64,000 bases of DNA from Gammaproteobacteria bacterium (lineage in GTDB: Bacteria > Pseudomonadota > Gammaproteobacteria > Acidithiobacillales > Acidithiobacillaceae), in the NCBI GenBank assembly GCA_023381645.1, contig JAMCRJ010000076.1, forward strand, positions 150,618 to 214,617. The letters are read 5' to 3'. Under the pieces are notes generated by a model that saw only the letters and a list, made by a program, of their open reading frames with translations, was not told the DNA's origin and did no database searches. This document shows positions 11,357-20,665 of this stretch, piece after piece. Position 1 is the stretch's first letter; every line of letters starts with the position of its first letter. A program made the translations under genes and the position numbers.

Positions 11357-12307
11357 ATGGAACTTTTCAAAGTCCGTACCCATGTAGACTTCATGTCCAG
11401 ACGCTGGATTTTTCTGGGCGTGTCCGCTCTGCTGATCATCGCCTCGGTCGCCGTTTTTCTGGTGCGGGGGCTGAATTACAGCATCGATTTCACCGGTGGT
11501 ACGCTGGTGGAACTGGCCTTCAGCAAAACGCCGGATCTGGGCGCGGTGCGGGGTACCCTCACCCAGGCAGGCTTCCACGATGCGGTGGTGCAGACCTTTG
11601 GTGGTGACCGCGACCTGCTGATTCGCCTGCGTACCATACCCGGTGAGAGCAGTGCGGTGGGTAACAAGATTTTGCAGGTGTTTCAGAAAGATCAGATGAA
11701 GTACCCGGACGTACAGTTGCGCCGCACCGAATATGTCGGTCCGGAGGTGGGTAAGGAATTGCGGAACAAGGGGATCATGGCGCTGATCATCGTCACTCTG
11801 GGTATTCTGATTTATGTGGGGTTTCGTTTTGAGTGGCGTTTCGCCGTGGGCGGTGTGCTCGCCATGCTCCACGACCCGATCCTGGTGGTGGGCTTTTTCG
11901 CCATCAGTCACGAAGAGTTTTCCCTGACCGTGATTGCGGCGTTGCTGGTGATCATGGGCTATTCCCTCAACGATACGGTGGTGGTTTTTGACCGTATGCG
12001 TGAGGATCTGCGGGCGTCCCGCAGCGGCGATGTGGCGCAGATATTCAACGTCGCCATTAACGAGACGCTATCCAGAACGGTGATCACCAGCTTCATCACC
12101 TTCATGGTCGCGCTCTCGCTCTTCCTGTTTGGCGGGCCGGTGATTCACGGGTTTGCCACGGCGCTGGTCATCGGCGTGGTGGTGGGTACCTATTCCTCGA
12201 TTTTTGTCGCGAGCCCGATCGCGCTGTGGCTGGGGCTCAAGCGGGAGCACGTCCTCAAACGTCAGTTCATCAGTGCCAAGGATCGTAACGACGGTGCCGC
12301 CTTGTAG
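11357..12307 (+). CDS. secF: Protein translocase subunit SecF
   Basis: SecF is the partner of SecD. The 316-residue product has the opening VDFMSRRWIFLG, a periplasmic loop with SIDFTGGTLVEL, and six membrane segments including VIMGYSLNDTVVVFDRMRE, the family counterpart of the RND proton-relay helix. ATG 11357 lies seven bases after the secD stop and follows GAGGTC. It is the last protein gene before tRNA-Ser; no clear intrinsic terminator follows, only a weak GC hairpin around 12325-12356 without a T-run. Confidence 0.97.
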   Translation: MELFKVRTHVDFMSRRWIFLGVSALLIIASVAVFLVRGLNYSIDFTGGTLVELAFSKTPDLGAVRGTLTQAGFHDAVVQTFGGDRDLLIRLRTIPGESSAVGNKILQVFQKDQMKYPDVQLRRTEYVGPEVGKELRNKGIMALIIVTLGILIYVGFRFEWRFAVGGVLAMLHDPILVVGFFAISHEEFSLTVIAALLVIMGYSLNDTVVVFDRMREDLRASRSGDVAQIFNVAINETLSRTVITSFITFMVALSLFLFGGPVIHGFATALVIGVVVGTYSSIFVASPIALWLGLKREHVLKRQFISAKDRNDGAAL

Positions 12308-12384
12308 TCCTGCATGGTCTTTTCGACGCCGCGGGCACGGGCTTGCCGCCAGCGTCTGGAAAGATTAAGGTATACCACCTCCGC

Positions 12385-12474
12385 GGAGAGGTACCGAAGT
12401 GGCCATAACGGCGCCGACTCGAAATCGGATGGGGGGTAAAACCCCACGTGGGTTCGAATCCCACCCTCTCCGCC
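12385..12474 (+). tRNA. tRNA-Ser (anticodon CGA)
   Basis: The acceptor arms GGAGAGG and CCTCTCC pair perfectly, CCA is encoded, and a long variable arm (GGGGGGTAAAACCCC region) gives the class II shape of serine tRNA. The anticodon loop reads CTCGAAA, giving CGA, which decodes UCG. The T-arm GTGGGTTCGAATCCCAC is intact. An integrase remnant starts about 100 bases downstream, so the 3' end of this tRNA is a likely former attachment site. Confidence 0.96.
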
Positions 12475-12578
12475 AATTTGTACTAATATACTGAATACCA
12501 AGTGTAGCAAGGCATTCAGGAGGCTCAGTGGTACAAAAAGCCGGTACAAAACGGAGTCAGGGGGAAGAGGAGAAATCA

Positions 12579-12840
12579 ATGCCCGCCCTGCCCAGCAAGG
12601 GCTATAAGACCCCCATGGATTTGTTTTTCGCCTCGTCGTACCGGAATCTTTGCGCCCCGCGATTGGCAAGCGCGAGATCAAGAAGTCACTCGGTAGAGAC
12701 TACCGCCAGGCGGTAAGTCAGGCCCGATTGTTGTCCCTTGCAGACCGACCAGCAATTCAACACCCTGCGGCAACAGGCCGCCCAGCAGCAAAGGCAAGGG
12801 TGGGGGATGTTACCATGCCCACGTCTGGATGCCTTTGATC
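12579..12840 (+). pseudogene. Frameshifted N-terminal remnant of a tyrosine-type integrase
   Basis: An ATG at 12579 with a strong GAGGAG ribosome site starts MPALPSKGYKTPMDLFF. The similarity to phage-type integrase N-termini then continues in another frame as FRLVVPESLRPAIGKREIKK and SLGRDYRQAVSQARLL (from about 12626). It shifts a second time near 12730 into a frame reading LQTDQQFNTLRQQAAQQQ and stops near 12890. So two frameshifts and loss of the whole catalytic half are seen. Its place directly after tRNA-Ser fits an integrase that once inserted an island there. The family call rests on recognised pattern, not on a search. Confidence 0.65.
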
Positions 12841-13237
12841 GGTCTGTATTGCGGGTACAAAGGCCCAGTACAGGAGTTACGCAGTACAGATGAGGACGTT
12901 TCCGGCGGATTCCATCGGGGCCAGCAGGCTTATCTTCCTGCATCAAAGGCCGGATATAAGACTGCAACCCGATCTCAACATGCCAGACATCAAAATCATC
13001 TTGCACACCTGGAGGCAGCCATATAAGGACTGCCGCCATGAGCTCGGTAATACATTGCTGTTTCCGCGCCCGATCTGTTGCCACAGGGCGCCGAGGTCCA
13101 GATCGCCGGCTTCCACCAGGCACTCTATCGTCGAGCGCGTCGTCCGCCATCACGGTTGGGGCGCGTAAAATCGTCCTTAAGCATGAGGGGATCCCTCCGC
13201 CGCTTCGGAAAGAACCGATTGGACAGTATGGGTCCGT
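12841..13237. other. No gene recognised between integrase remnant and treY
   Basis: Open frames exist on both strands (for example minus 12686-13153) but none has a convincing start site, family resemblance or a partner in frame. The stretch is probably decayed island DNA downstream of the trehalose operon. No terminator with a T-run was found after treY. Confidence 0.5.
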
Positions 13238-16147
13238 TCACGAGCCGGCTTCCGCCGGAACCAGCAGGGCGATGGGAAAGTAAGCCAACGTCTGGGCGAG
13301 AGAAAGGCGAGGCTTGTCTCCGGCGGCATCGGGACGCACCATCTCTCCCGTGAACACGTTTTTCCATGTCCCGGCCAGGTCGGGGATCTCCACCGCCGTA
13401 TCGGTCCATACCGGCTCGCCCAGCGGCAGGCGCGTTTCATCGCCGAGCAGGGTGGCGAACCAGCGGGCGGCGATGGTGATTACGGTGCGCCCGTTCGCCT
13501 GGCGTGCAGAGGCCACGATGTGGTCGGCCCGGGCGCCATTGGCGGCAAGGGGCAGGTAGGTGCCGCCGGCAAACACCTCCGGGAACCGGCGCCGGGCATC
13601 CAGGGCACGCCAAGTGACGAAGAGCTTTGCACGGCCGTCTTCCAGATGGTCCAGTAGGTCCCGGGCGGGGGCCGTTTTGTCCTGCCCACGGGCGGCACCC
13701 GCCAGCCGGTGCAGCAGGTCGCGGCGGCGGCGGTAGTCCACCGGCCGGCGGTTGTCCGGGTCCACGAGGCTGAAATCCCACAGTTCGGTCCCCTGGTAGA
13801 TGTCGGGCACGCCCGGCGCCGTAAGCTTCAATAGCTGCTGGGACAGGGAATTCCAGAGTCCGAAGCGGGCGACCCGGCCCTGGAACGGGAGGAAATCGGC
13901 GAGAAAGGGGTTGCGGCCGGTGCGATCGAGCATGGCCATGACGAAGTAATCCAGTGCTTCTTCATAGGCGAGGTTGGGGTTCAGCCAGGAAGTGTGGGTC
14001 TTGGCCTCCTTCACCGCCTTGAGCATATAACGCAGGACCCGCTCACGGAGATCGTCGAAGGCGCGCTCGCCAGGGGATTCGAGGGGCCAGACGCCGAGCA
14101 GGGTCTGGTAGAACAGGTACTCGTCGTTGCGGCTCGGCGCCGGAATGCCGTCCACCATCCGCTTGTGCCGGCGGGCGAAGCGTGTCCAACGTCCCACCCT
14201 TTTCCGCCATTCGTCGGCGAGTTCGGAAAGGACGTCGATGCGGGCCCGCAGGTCCTCGCTGCGTTTGGTGTCATGGGTGGAGGTCGCCAGCATGGCGTAG
14301 GGCCATTTCTGGGCCCGTTCCTGGTTGGCGCGATGAAAGGCGGCCGGGGTAGTCCCGAAACGCCGCGGGTCGCCGCCCACCTCGTTCAGGGACACCAGCC
14401 GGTGATAGCGGTAGAAGGCTGTGTCCTCCTGGGCCTTTGCCATGACCGGGGCGGTGTATTGCTGGAGTTTCATGGCGAAACGGGCCGCCGGCTCGCGCCG
14501 CGCGGCTTCCTGCGCGCACGTTTCCTCCAGCAGGAGATGGCGGATGAAATCAAAGATGCTCACATCCCCTGGGCTGCGTTTCTTCGCCTGTGCCACCGCC
14601 GCCTCCACATAACGGCGGTCGTCTTCGGAAACCCGGTTATCAGCGATGTAGGTGCGGTACACCGGAAAGCAGGCCACGAGCATGGCCAGGGCGCCGCGAC
14701 ATCCGTTCAGGGTGAAGTCGCGGGTGTGCCGGTCGCTTTGGGCGACGCCGTCGAGCATGTCGGCGAGCATGGCGAGCTCCGAGGAGAGCTGCGCCTCCAT
14801 GACCAGTTGTTTGCATTGAAAGAGTATTTCGCCGAAATCGCAGCGCTGTCCGATGAAGCGGGCATAAACGCGATCCAGGTCCCGTTGCGCCGCCGGGTTG
14901 ACGAAAAGGTCGTTGACCGCGTTGACGAAGTCGTAGCCAGTCGTCCCTTCCACCGGCCAGTCGTCCACCAGCCGTTCCGGACCCGTCAGGATCTTTTCCG
15001 CCACGAGATAGAAATCGGGACCCGTGCCACCGCCCGATGGATCGGCGGACCCCGCCAGCGCCGACCGGATCTCCGTCCGGAGCCGCGCGAAATAGCCGGG
15101 CGGGTCGTACAGACCGTCGGCATGGTCGATGCGCAGGCCGGCCAGCTTGCCCTCCGCCACTAGGCGGAGCACCAGGCGGTGGGTCTCGGCGAACACCTCG
15201 GGCCGCTCCATCCGCAGGCCGGCGAGGTCGTTGATATCGAAAAAGCGGCGATAATTGATCTCGTCCGCAGCGACGCGCCAATAGGCGAGGCGGTAGGCCT
15301 GCCCTTCCAGGATCTCGTGCAGCCGGTCGAAGGTGGCCGGCTCGCCCGGCTCACCGTTCAGGGATGCGACGTTCTCTTCGATGAAGGCCCCGATGGCGGG
15401 TTCGGCAGCGCATAGCTCTGCCAGGTGGCGCTTGTGGACCTCCTTGTCGCGCCTTCGCTCCTCCAGTTTGGCGGCCGTCGTCTCCCGGCGCGTAGGGAGA
15501 TGGGTGAAGGCAGTGCTGAGGCTTTGGTATTCGGCCAGCCGGGGATGGTCGGCGCCCAGCCGCTCGGTCAACTGGTCCAGCCGGTATTCAAGCATGCCGG
15601 GATAGGTGCGCGGGTCCAGAGGGAAGCGGTGCTGCAGGTACCAGACGCTGAATTCCCCCCGCTGCGCATCGAAGGCCAGATGCAACTCGCCGTTTTCGAG
15701 CAGGTCGCCGTAATAGCCGCCCAGGAAGGGAATCAGGACCTTGCCACGCAGCATCTCCTCGTGGGGATGCCAGTCGACGTCGAAGAAATCCGCGTAAGGG
15801 GAAGCCTGGCCGTTTTCCAGCAGATCCAGCCACCAGGCGTTGTCGTCTCCACCCACGCCCATGTGGTTGGGCACGAAGTCCAGGATGTGACCCATGCCGC
15901 GGCGGGCGAGGGCGGTGACAAAGCGGCCGAAGCTCCGTTCGTCGCCGATCTCGGGATTGAGGGCGCTGTGGTCGACGATGTCGTAGCCGTGCGGGCTGCC
16001 GCTGCGGGCCTTGAGGTAGGGGGATGCGTAGCAGTGGGATACGCCCAGTTCCTGCAGATAGGGCACGAGGGCTACCGCATCGTCGAAGGTGAATTGGCGA
16101 TTGAACTGGAGCCGGTAGGTTGCGCGGGGGATGGGATTGAGGGCCAT
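13238..16147 (-). CDS. treY: Malto-oligosyltrehalose synthase
   Basis: TreY, a GH13 enzyme, turns the reducing end of maltodextrins into a trehalose-type linkage by intramolecular transglycosylation. The 969-residue product opens with IPRATYRLQFNRQFTFDDA and YASPYLKARSGSPHGYD, both hallmarks of TreY. DFVPNHMG is GH13 region I, GLRIDHADGL carries the nucleophile (about D341), VAEKIL the acid/base (about E384) and STHDTKRSED the third site (about H625). The frame is open upstream to 16702, but ATG 16147, five bases after the treZ stop, fits family N-termini. Last gene of the operon. GC content is clearly higher than in flanking housekeeping genes. Confidence 0.94.
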   Translation of the reverse strand: MALNPIPRATYRLQFNRQFTFDDAVALVPYLQELGVSHCYASPYLKARSGSPHGYDIVDHSALNPEIGDERSFGRFVTALARRGMGHILDFVPNHMGVGGDDNAWWLDLLENGQASPYADFFDVDWHPHEEMLRGKVLIPFLGGYYGDLLENGELHLAFDAQRGEFSVWYLQHRFPLDPRTYPGMLEYRLDQLTERLGADHPRLAEYQSLSTAFTHLPTRRETTAAKLEERRRDKEVHKRHLAELCAAEPAIGAFIEENVASLNGEPGEPATFDRLHEILEGQAYRLAYWRVAADEINYRRFFDINDLAGLRMERPEVFAETHRLVLRLVAEGKLAGLRIDHADGLYDPPGYFARLRTEIRSALAGSADPSGGGTGPDFYLVAEKILTGPERLVDDWPVEGTTGYDFVNAVNDLFVNPAAQRDLDRVYARFIGQRCDFGEILFQCKQLVMEAQLSSELAMLADMLDGVAQSDRHTRDFTLNGCRGALAMLVACFPVYRTYIADNRVSEDDRRYVEAAVAQAKKRSPGDVSIFDFIRHLLLEETCAQEAARREPAARFAMKLQQYTAPVMAKAQEDTAFYRYHRLVSLNEVGGDPRRFGTTPAAFHRANQERAQKWPYAMLATSTHDTKRSEDLRARIDVLSELADEWRKRVGRWTRFARRHKRMVDGIPAPSRNDEYLFYQTLLGVWPLESPGERAFDDLRERVLRYMLKAVKEAKTHTSWLNPNLAYEEALDYFVMAMLDRTGRNPFLADFLPFQGRVARFGLWNSLSQQLLKLTAPGVPDIYQGTELWDFSLVDPDNRRPVDYRRRRDLLHRLAGAARGQDKTAPARDLLDHLEDGRAKLFVTWRALDARRRFPEVFAGGTYLPLAANGARADHIVASARQANGRTVITIAARWFATLLGDETRLPLGEPVWTDTAVEIPDLAGTWKNVFTGEMVRPDAAGDKPRLSLAQTLAYFPIALLVPAEAGS

Positions 16148-16152
16148 GGCCT

Positions 16153-18009
16153 TCACCGGCTGAACAGCGATGTTCCGTCCACGGCGATCTCGGCATCGTG
16201 GGGTTCGCACAGGAAGAAGGCGACCGCCCACGGGGGGAGGGAGCGGTCTGATCCCAACGCCGCCGGTGTGGCGTAAAGCAGTCGTCCGACGGGAAGGCGC
16301 GGCGAGGCGGTCGGCTCGGCGTCCAGGTTGGCGACGGCCACCAGGACCATCCCATCGGCGAGGCGCCAGCGTGCCGCCACGCCGCCTTGGCCGAAGTGCG
16401 TTGCCAGGGCCCCATCCCCGGTGACGCCGGCCAGACGCGGCACCAGCTCGCGCCGGCGCAGGGCGAGCAGCTCGCGATGGAGGGCCAGCCCAGCCGGGTG
16501 GGTTTCCTGCTCCTTTTCGCGCCAGTCGAGCTGGGCGGACCAAAAGGTCGCCGGGTCGCTGGGATCGGGGATGCGGGCGCGGATGGCGGCGTCGGCGAAG
16601 TCCGGAAAGCGTGCGAACTCGCGCAGCCGGCCTTCCCGTACCTGTCGCGCGAGGTCGGGCCCGAGGTCGCAGAAGAACGGGAAGGGGCGCCGGCTGCCCC
16701 ACTCCTGGCCCATGAAGAGCAACGGCGGGGCCGGCGCCAGCAACAGCAGCACCGTCGCCGCCCGCACGGCCTCCGGCGTTGCGAGCGCCACCAGGCGATC
16801 CCCGAAGGCCCGGTTGCCCACCTGGTCGTGGTTCTGGAGGAAGCCGACGAAGGCGGTGACGGGGAGACTGGCGCTCGGCTCGCCGCGGGTCCGTCCGTGG
16901 TAGGCGGACCAGGCCCCCTGGAAGGCGAAGCCTTCGGCCAGGCAGCGGGCGAGGAGCCCGTGGGGATCGTCGGCGAAGTCCCCGTAGTAACCCCCTGTCT
17001 CACCGGTCAGGATGACGTGGAGGGCGTGGTGGAAATCGTCGTTCCACTGGGCGGCGTAGGGGCGCTGCGAACCCTTCGGGACCAGATAATGGGCGCTGTT
17101 GCGGTTGTCCTCCAGCACCAGGTGGACGTGGCGGCCCGGAAACCGTCGTGTGACCGCCGCGCCCAATTCCTCGACGATGTCCGGGTCCGAGTCGTCGAAG
17201 ATGGCGTGCACCGCATCGAGGCGCAAGCCGTCCATGTGGAATTCTTCCAGCCAGTACAGGGCATTGTGGATGAAAAACGCGCGCACCGTGCGGCTGTCGG
17301 CGTCATCGAAATTGATGGCCGCCCCCCAGGGGGTGTGGTGACGGTCGGTGAAGAAGGCGGGGGCGTAATGGGACAGATAATTTCCCACGGGCCCGAAGTG
17401 GTTGTACACGACGTCGAGAAACACCATGAGCCCGCGCCGGTGGGCCTCCTGCACCAGGCGTTTCAGGTCGTCGGGCATGCCGTAGCGCCGATCCGGCGCG
17501 AAGGGCAGCGCCCCGTTGTAGCCCCAGTCCCGCTCGCCGGGGAAGTCCGCCACGGGCATGAGCTCCAGGGCGGTGATGCCCAGCCCGGCCAGATAATCCA
17601 GGCGTGCCGTGACCCCCGCGAAGGTGCCCTCGGACGAAAAGGTGCCGGTATGCAGTTCGTAGATCACGGCCTCTTCCCAGGGCCGCCCTCGCCAATGGCC
17701 GTCCTCCCAGGCGAAGGCGGCGGGGTCCACCAGCAGGCTTGGGCCGTGCACGTCGTCGAGCTGGGCACGGGATGCGGGGTCCGGGACGACGAGGTCGCCG
17801 TCGATGCGGTAGGCGTAAGGGGTCCCAGGTGCCGCGGCCGTTTCCAGCGCGAACCAGCCCTCGGTCTCCGGCTGCATGGGTATGGGCAGTACCTCCGTCC
17901 CGCGCGGGAGCTGGAGTTCCACGGTTCTGGCCGCCGGCGCCCAGAGCCGGAACCGCCAGCGCCCGTCTTCGAGGCATTGGGCGCCGAAAGGCATGTCGTG
18001 GCGGCACAT
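16153..18009 (-). CDS. treZ: Malto-oligosyltrehalose trehalohydrolase
   Basis: TreZ cleaves the terminal trehalose unit made by TreY. The 618-residue protein has an N-terminal E-set domain (WRFRLWAPAARTVELQL) and then a GH13 barrel: DVVYNHFGPVGNYL, GLRLDAVHAI (nucleophile about D265), LVLEDNRN (acid/base about E300) and LQNHDQVGN (about D395). The insertion-free spacing matches the family. The ATG at 18009 is chosen because AGGAGGG lies seven bases upstream; an upstream ATG at 18039 lacks such a site. treT ends 26 bases before, and treY starts five bases after the stop. Confidence 0.94.
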   Translation of the reverse strand: MCRHDMPFGAQCLEDGRWRFRLWAPAARTVELQLPRGTEVLPIPMQPETEGWFALETAAAPGTPYAYRIDGDLVVPDPASRAQLDDVHGPSLLVDPAAFAWEDGHWRGRPWEEAVIYELHTGTFSSEGTFAGVTARLDYLAGLGITALELMPVADFPGERDWGYNGALPFAPDRRYGMPDDLKRLVQEAHRRGLMVFLDVVYNHFGPVGNYLSHYAPAFFTDRHHTPWGAAINFDDADSRTVRAFFIHNALYWLEEFHMDGLRLDAVHAIFDDSDPDIVEELGAAVTRRFPGRHVHLVLEDNRNSAHYLVPKGSQRPYAAQWNDDFHHALHVILTGETGGYYGDFADDPHGLLARCLAEGFAFQGAWSAYHGRTRGEPSASLPVTAFVGFLQNHDQVGNRAFGDRLVALATPEAVRAATVLLLLAPAPPLLFMGQEWGSRRPFPFFCDLGPDLARQVREGRLREFARFPDFADAAIRARIPDPSDPATFWSAQLDWREKEQETHPAGLALHRELLALRRRELVPRLAGVTGDGALATHFGQGGVAARWRLADGMVLVAVANLDAEPTASPRLPVGRLLYATPAALGSDRSLPPWAVAFFLCEPHDAEIAVDGTSLFSR

Positions 18010-18035
18010 GGCCTTACCCTCCTGGATGGCGGCGG

Positions 18036-19271
18036 TCAACCAAGTTCGATCCGTTCCGTGGCCCCGTGCAGCAGGCCGACTGCCAGGGCGAGGTACTCGC
18101 GTAACTGGCGTGTCAGCAGGAAGTTCTCCCGCGCGAACCGCCGGGCTTGCCGTCCCATGGTGCCGATCAGCTTCGGATTATGCAGGAAGTAGCGGATCCG
18201 CAGGGCCGCCCCTTCCGGCGAGTTCACCCGGAACCCGGTGTAATAATCGATCACCTGCAGCCGGATACCGCCGGTGTCGCCGCCGATTACCGGCTTACCC
18301 TTCCACATCGCTTCGGTGACCGCCAGGCCGAAGCCTTCGCGCAGGGACTTCTGCAGGACGATGTCTGCCAGGCGCTGGATGGCGTTGATGGTACGGTGCG
18401 CATCGGGGGGCAGGGCCAGTATATGGATATCCGGATCGCCCTGGGCCGCGGCCTGCACTTCGGCGAGCACGACGCTGCCTTCCGGGTCGTCGTCGGCGCT
18501 TCCGCCTGCCAGCACGAGTTGAAGCTCGGGCACGTAAGTCTTGGCCAGGCGATAGGCGTTGATCACGCCGATGGGGTCCTTGAAGCGATCGAAACGGGAA
18601 ATCTGCGCGATGAGGGGCCGCTCGGGGTCGATCTGGAAACGCCGGGCTGCCGCCTTGATCTCCCGTTGGGACAAATTGACATTTTTGTCGCTGAGCGGGT
18701 CAATGCTGGGGGGGATGATGTATTGGGGGTTGGGTAGGGCCTGCGCGAAGCCGGCCAGGGAGAACACCGTGGCGTCGTACTCCGCCACATGGCGCCGCAG
18801 ATAACGCCAGACCGGACGATAGGGATGGCTCGCCTCGATGTGACAGCGCCATACCCATTTGCCCTTGCGGTCGTTCAGGTAATGGATCAGCGGCGCGGGC
18901 TGGGGGTCATGGATGAAGACGATGTCGGCATCGGTGAGCAGGGAACCCAGCCTCTCCGCATTCTCCCGGTTGGTTTCTTCGTAGACCCGCAGCAGGGCTT
19001 CACGGATGGGGAACGGGCTGCCTTGCATGGCATTATGCATGGTCTTGGTGCACTCGTAGAAAGAGGGGTTTCCGGTGATGACCTCCCAGCGGGCGTCGAT
19101 CTCCAGTTCGCGGGTGAGGGGCACCAGCTTGTCCAGGATTTCGGCAACGCCCCCACCGACCCGTGTAGAATTCACGTGGACCATCTGCTTGCCGGCCAGG
19201 GGCCGGGCCAACTGGCGGAGGTGGTCGACGGCATCCTCGCCGACGACACGCGCGTATTCGTCAAGCAGCAT
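18036..19271 (-). CDS. treT: Trehalose glycosyltransferring synthase (GT4)
   Basis: The 411-residue GT4 glycosyltransferase resembles TreT, which couples NDP-glucose and glucose to trehalose reversibly. Family-like stretches are VHVNSTRVGGGVAEIL near residue 30, FIHDPQPAPLIHYL, WRCHIEASHPYRP, QISRFDRFKDPIGVI and the C-terminal donor-site segment SLREGFGLAVTEAMW followed by GKPVIGGDTGGI. The ATG at 19271 has GGAGGG upstream and lies within the last codons of the preceding gene (11-base overlap). A trehalose phosphorylase with the same fold is the main alternative. Sharing an operon with treZ-treY supports a trehalose role. Confidence 0.85.
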   Translation of the reverse strand: MLLDEYARVVGEDAVDHLRQLARPLAGKQMVHVNSTRVGGGVAEILDKLVPLTRELEIDARWEVITGNPSFYECTKTMHNAMQGSPFPIREALLRVYEETNRENAERLGSLLTDADIVFIHDPQPAPLIHYLNDRKGKWVWRCHIEASHPYRPVWRYLRRHVAEYDATVFSLAGFAQALPNPQYIIPPSIDPLSDKNVNLSQREIKAAARRFQIDPERPLIAQISRFDRFKDPIGVINAYRLAKTYVPELQLVLAGGSADDDPEGSVVLAEVQAAAQGDPDIHILALPPDAHRTINAIQRLADIVLQKSLREGFGLAVTEAMWKGKPVIGGDTGGIRLQVIDYYTGFRVNSPEGAALRIRYFLHNPKLIGTMGRQARRFARENFLLTRQLREYLALAVGLLHGATERIELG

Positions 19272-19953
19272 GGCCACCCTCCAATTCTGCGGCGAAAATG
19301 GTTGCGATCTGGTCCCGCAAAGTCCGGAGCGTCGTGAAATAGGGGTCCACACGGGCGAGGCTGGCACGCAGCCTCTGTCCCATGTCGCCAAAGTCCGAGA
19401 GCCAGGCGCTGAAGTCGTCGCCGGCCTCGGGTACCCGCCGACGCGCGTCGATGAAGTGGTAAAACAGGCTGCTTACAGGGAGGGTCGGGAGGATGGCAAG
19501 CAGTTCCGCTGGGCTGGACACCCGCTTGTCCGTGCTGAAGACCACGATCTGCGAGCGCATGAACTGGAATGGCTGGGCCGCCGGCATCCAGTGCAGGTAA
19601 TCCGCCTCGTCGAGCCGTTCGTCGATGATTTCGAGGAGGTCGAAGCGCAGTTCGGAAAGATCGGGATATTCCCGGGGGTCCAGCATGGCCAAGCGCTCGG
19701 CCAGCCTGGCGTCGTGAAGGCTGTGCAAGGCCCAGCCGGCAAAATCGTTATTGTACTCCCGCTCCCCGAAGCGTGGTTGCAGCAAGCTGCCCCAGAAATG
19801 GTAATAGATACTGGCCTCCCCCACGCTTTCGAGCCCGCCACGCAGTTCCGACAGGGTGTACACGCGCCGCCCCGTAGCGATGGCGAGGAGGGCGCAGTCC
19901 TTGACGGTGAACTCCGATGGTGGGTCCTGCACAGTGCCGACGCCGTTCTCCAT
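19261..19953 (-). CDS. DUF5752-like protein, first gene of the trehalose operon
   Basis: This is a 230-residue soluble protein of unknown function that I place, from memory, in the DUF5752 family often found beside TreT-type genes. Notable conserved-looking stretches are VYTLSELRGGLESVG, SIYYHFWGSLLQPRFGE and, near residue 165, SSLFYHFIDARRRVPEAGDD, which look like two related helical halves containing YHF. No signal peptide, membrane segment or catalytic motif is evident. ATG 19953 has AGGAGGG seven bases upstream. It overlaps treT by 11 bases and so is translationally tied to it; a regulatory or scaffolding role for trehalose synthesis is inference only. Confidence 0.7.
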   Translation of the reverse strand: MENGVGTVQDPPSEFTVKDCALLAIATGRRVYTLSELRGGLESVGEASIYYHFWGSLLQPRFGEREYNNDFAGWALHSLHDARLAERLAMLDPREYPDLSELRFDLLEIIDERLDEADYLHWMPAAQPFQFMRSQIVVFSTDKRVSSPAELLAILPTLPVSSLFYHFIDARRRVPEAGDDFSAWLSDFGDMGQRLRASLARVDPYFTTLRTLRDQIATIFAAELEGGHAA

Positions 19954-20469
19954 AGGTATCCCTCCTGAAGTAGGCCAGCCATACCGCAGGCGCGCCGACG
20001 GGGGCGTGATGCCGGAGGCCCGCTCCGCAGATCAAAATCTTATCATTAGGATAGCACATATGGCCCCACTCCCCTTCCCTGGCCGTAGGGTACGGCCCTA
20101 GCCTTTAGCGGCTTCGCTCTCTCCTATACTGAGAACACATCCTCGTCCCCAGGCCCGCGCCAAGACGGTGGGCGGAAGGGGTGGACTTTACCGAACAGAT
20201 AGAGGCGGAAATGGATCGCCGGGCATTTATCTCGCAAGTGGATTCTGAACGGATGACTGTGTCGGATGCCATCACTCCGAACTGCACCAGGAATGCCAAC
20301 ATTATCGGGTTCAGATAGGCGTTTTGCAGCAACACCTGCACACGCCAAGGCATTCCGGGTATGCTCAGCGGCGGTGCCATCGGTGCTGGGTGCGGTAGCT
20401 GGTGGAAATCCTGCGGTGGGTGCCGTTGTGAGGGGGGCGCCGCGGGGGCCGCTACAGGTCTGCTGCCCA
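19954..20469. other. Upstream region of the trehalose operon; no gene recognised
   Basis: The leader of the trehalose operon (minus strand) must begin here. A weak extended -10-like TGCTATCCT lies on the minus strand around 20053-20061 without a recognisable -35. The rest holds open frames on both strands without ribosome sites or family resemblance. It is bordered by an IS630-type remnant, so rearranged DNA is likely. Confidence 0.4.
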
Positions 20470-20665
20470 AGATCACGCAGTAAAACCCATGTCGGAGATG
20501 CAGGAGTGCGTGGACGTTTGGTCAGTCACTCCTGTACGGCCGGGTGCTTGTGCGTGGAGTAGCTGTCGGCAATCAGACGCAACTCCTTCTCTTTGGGTGT
20601 CTGCCGTTCAACTTTGTTCATGAAAGTCAGCAAGTTGTCTTGTGTGTGAAGACCCGATTTCAGTC
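20470..20665 (-). pseudogene. IS630-type transposase remnant
   Basis: Read on the minus strand, this stretch gives TFMNKVERQTPKEKELRLIA followed directly by DSYSTHKHPAVQE, which matches the region around the second catalytic Asp of IS630-family transposases (usual form IxDNYxTHKxP). The frame then hits a stop and continues as LTKRPR, the remnant of the next family block, after which the WLN/VERFF block is missing. Neither terminal repeat was found. This is a dead fragment marking past insertion next to the trehalose operon. Confidence 0.7.

Noticed and set aside
12686..13153. 155-codon minus-strand frame between tRNA-Ser and treY
   Set aside because: No recognisable family or ribosome site, and it overlaps the integrase remnant on the other strand.
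13994..15163. Long open frame on the plus strand inside treY
   Set aside because: It is antisense to a GH13 gene with intact catalytic motifs in very GC-rich DNA, where long antisense frames are expected; no family resemblance or ribosome site.
16387..18192. 600-codon plus-strand frame across treZ
   Set aside because: Same reason: it mirrors treZ, crosses gene borders and has a Gly/Val/Glu-rich composition typical of shadow frames.
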